Origin: Pseudomonadota bacterium
GTDB lineage: Bacteria > Desulfobacterota > JADFVX01
Reading direction: 5' to 3'
Assembly (NCBI GenBank): GCA_015222555.1
Contig: JADFVM010000057.1
Coordinates: 1-6,331, forward strand
DNA length: 6,331 nucleotides
The notes beneath the pieces were generated by a model. It saw only the letters and a program-made list of their open reading frames with translations. It did no database searches and was not told where the DNA came from. Position 1 is the first letter of the stretch. Every line of letters begins with the position of its first letter. This document shows, piece by piece, positions 5,878 to 6,331 of this stretch. Position numbers and translations under genes: made by a program.

Positions 5878-6237
5878 TTATTTTACGACCCTCAGATGAG
5901 AAGACTTCTTTTTGTCAGCCGCCCCCTTTCCATCACTCTCATCATCCGCGACCATCCCTTCCCGCCTGCAATAGAAGGCCTTTCCGGCGCCTTCTACGGC
6001 GGTCATGAGGCTCCAGGGGATATGAATATCATAATGAACACGGTTAATTGAGAGGGATGCGTCAATGCCACACTCTGTTATGATGAGGTCCGGCGTGGCA
6101 TTTCCACCGAACACAAGCCTTTGCGTGCCTTCAAGTGGAAGATTTAAGGAGTCCACATTGAGTGTAACAAAAAAAGTGCCTTCTTCTTCGAAAATGGTCT
6201 CAACAACCATCTTTAATATTGCGTCAGTTTTATCCAT
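5878..6237 (-). CDS. sspB: SspB-like ClpXP protease specificity-enhancing factor
   Basis: SspB is a cytosolic dimeric adaptor that binds the ssrA tag on stalled-ribosome products and hands them to ClpXP. The 119-residue protein has a short helix-rich start (residues 1-18), a beta core with TFFVTLNVDSLNLPLE (21-36) and the family strand-loop-helix region SLSINRVHYDIHIPWSLMTA (61-80) followed by VEGAGKAFYC. After this is a polar, charged linker (about 95-114) and an exact LRVVK ending (115-119). That C-terminal LRVVK is the ClpX-binding (XB) peptide known from E. coli SspB, which makes the call strong despite low core identity. The linker is clearly shorter than in E. coli (165 residues in total). 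The ATG has only a weak GAAG upstream. The gene is convergent with resB and unrelated to it functionally as far as can be seen. Confidence 0.92.
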   Translation of the reverse strand: MDKTDAILKMVVETIFEEEGTFFVTLNVDSLNLPLEGTQRLVFGGNATPDLIITECGIDASLSINRVHYDIHIPWSLMTAVEGAGKAFYCRREGMVADDESDGKGAADKKKSSHLRVVK

Positions 6238-6256
6238 AGATAATCTTCAATCAATC

Positions 6257-6331
6257 ACCCCGCCGCAAGCAGCGGGGTATGAGCGCGGAGACAACCTTCT
6301 TAATATATCGCGGCAAGCCGCGGGGAATGCA
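6257..6331. repeat. REP-like GC-rich palindromic repeat units
   Basis: Two related palindromes lie upstream of sspB. The first is ACCCCGC (6257-6263) pairing with GCGGGGT (6272-6278). The second is CGCGGC-AA-GCCGCG (6309-6322). They share GCAAGC(A/C)GCGGGG(T/A)ATG (6265-6281 and 6313-6329), 15 of 17 bases, 48 bases apart. This is much more GC-rich than the surroundings and resembles REP-type intergenic palindromes. The array may continue past the right edge. The start-proximal position means it may lie in the sspB leader or promoter. Confidence 0.7.

Noticed and set aside
6257..6331. Start of a CRISPR array
   Set aside because: The 48-base period is shorter than a normal repeat plus spacer, the shared part is only 17 bases, and each unit is a self-contained palindrome.

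Overview
The window comes from a Gram-negative bacterium of moderate to low G+C. The left edge carries the start of lpxC (lipid A synthesis), and the right part carries sspB (ClpXP adaptor). Between them are a purine pair, purM-purN, and cytochrome c maturation genes of System II (CcsA and ResB). LPS plus System II cytochrome c biogenesis, an SspB and GC-rich REP-like palindromes fits a Desulfobacterota ('Deltaproteobacteria')-like genome. That placement is inference from gene content, not from a marker gene.

Layout. Positions 1-70 hold the first codons of lpxC on the minus strand. Positions 71-485 are a roughly 400-base divergent spacer. It contains a perfect 8-bp inverted repeat, a possible decayed NlpC/P60 hydrolase on the minus strand, and a promoter-like region for purM. 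purM (486-1532) starts at a TTG behind a good Shine-Dalgarno site that is itself inside a perfect hairpin. purN (1529-2152) overlaps it by ATGA. A 167-base spacer with nested inverted repeats separates purN from an FAD-dependent oxidoreductase (2320-3768). This is followed one base later by ccsA (3770-4552), again with a TTG start. A 205-base gap with hairpins and weak repeat traces precedes resB (4759-5805). After a 72-base convergent gap comes sspB (5878-6237, minus strand). The window closes on two GC-rich palindromic repeat units.

How the genes work together. PurM and PurN act at steps 5 and 3 of de novo IMP synthesis. CcsA and ResB form the System II haem delivery and ligation complex in the cytoplasmic membrane. 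The oxidoreductase is translationally coupled to CcsA but has no known place in System II, and it is the most open functional question here. LpxC and SspB both belong to regulated proteolysis or envelope control in the wider bacterial literature, but nothing in the sequence links them to the central genes. I did not find a clearly novel multi-gene system. The notable items are the purM SD hairpin, the possible pseudogene, the oxidoreductase-CcsA coupling with an atypical dinucleotide motif, and the intergenic repeats.
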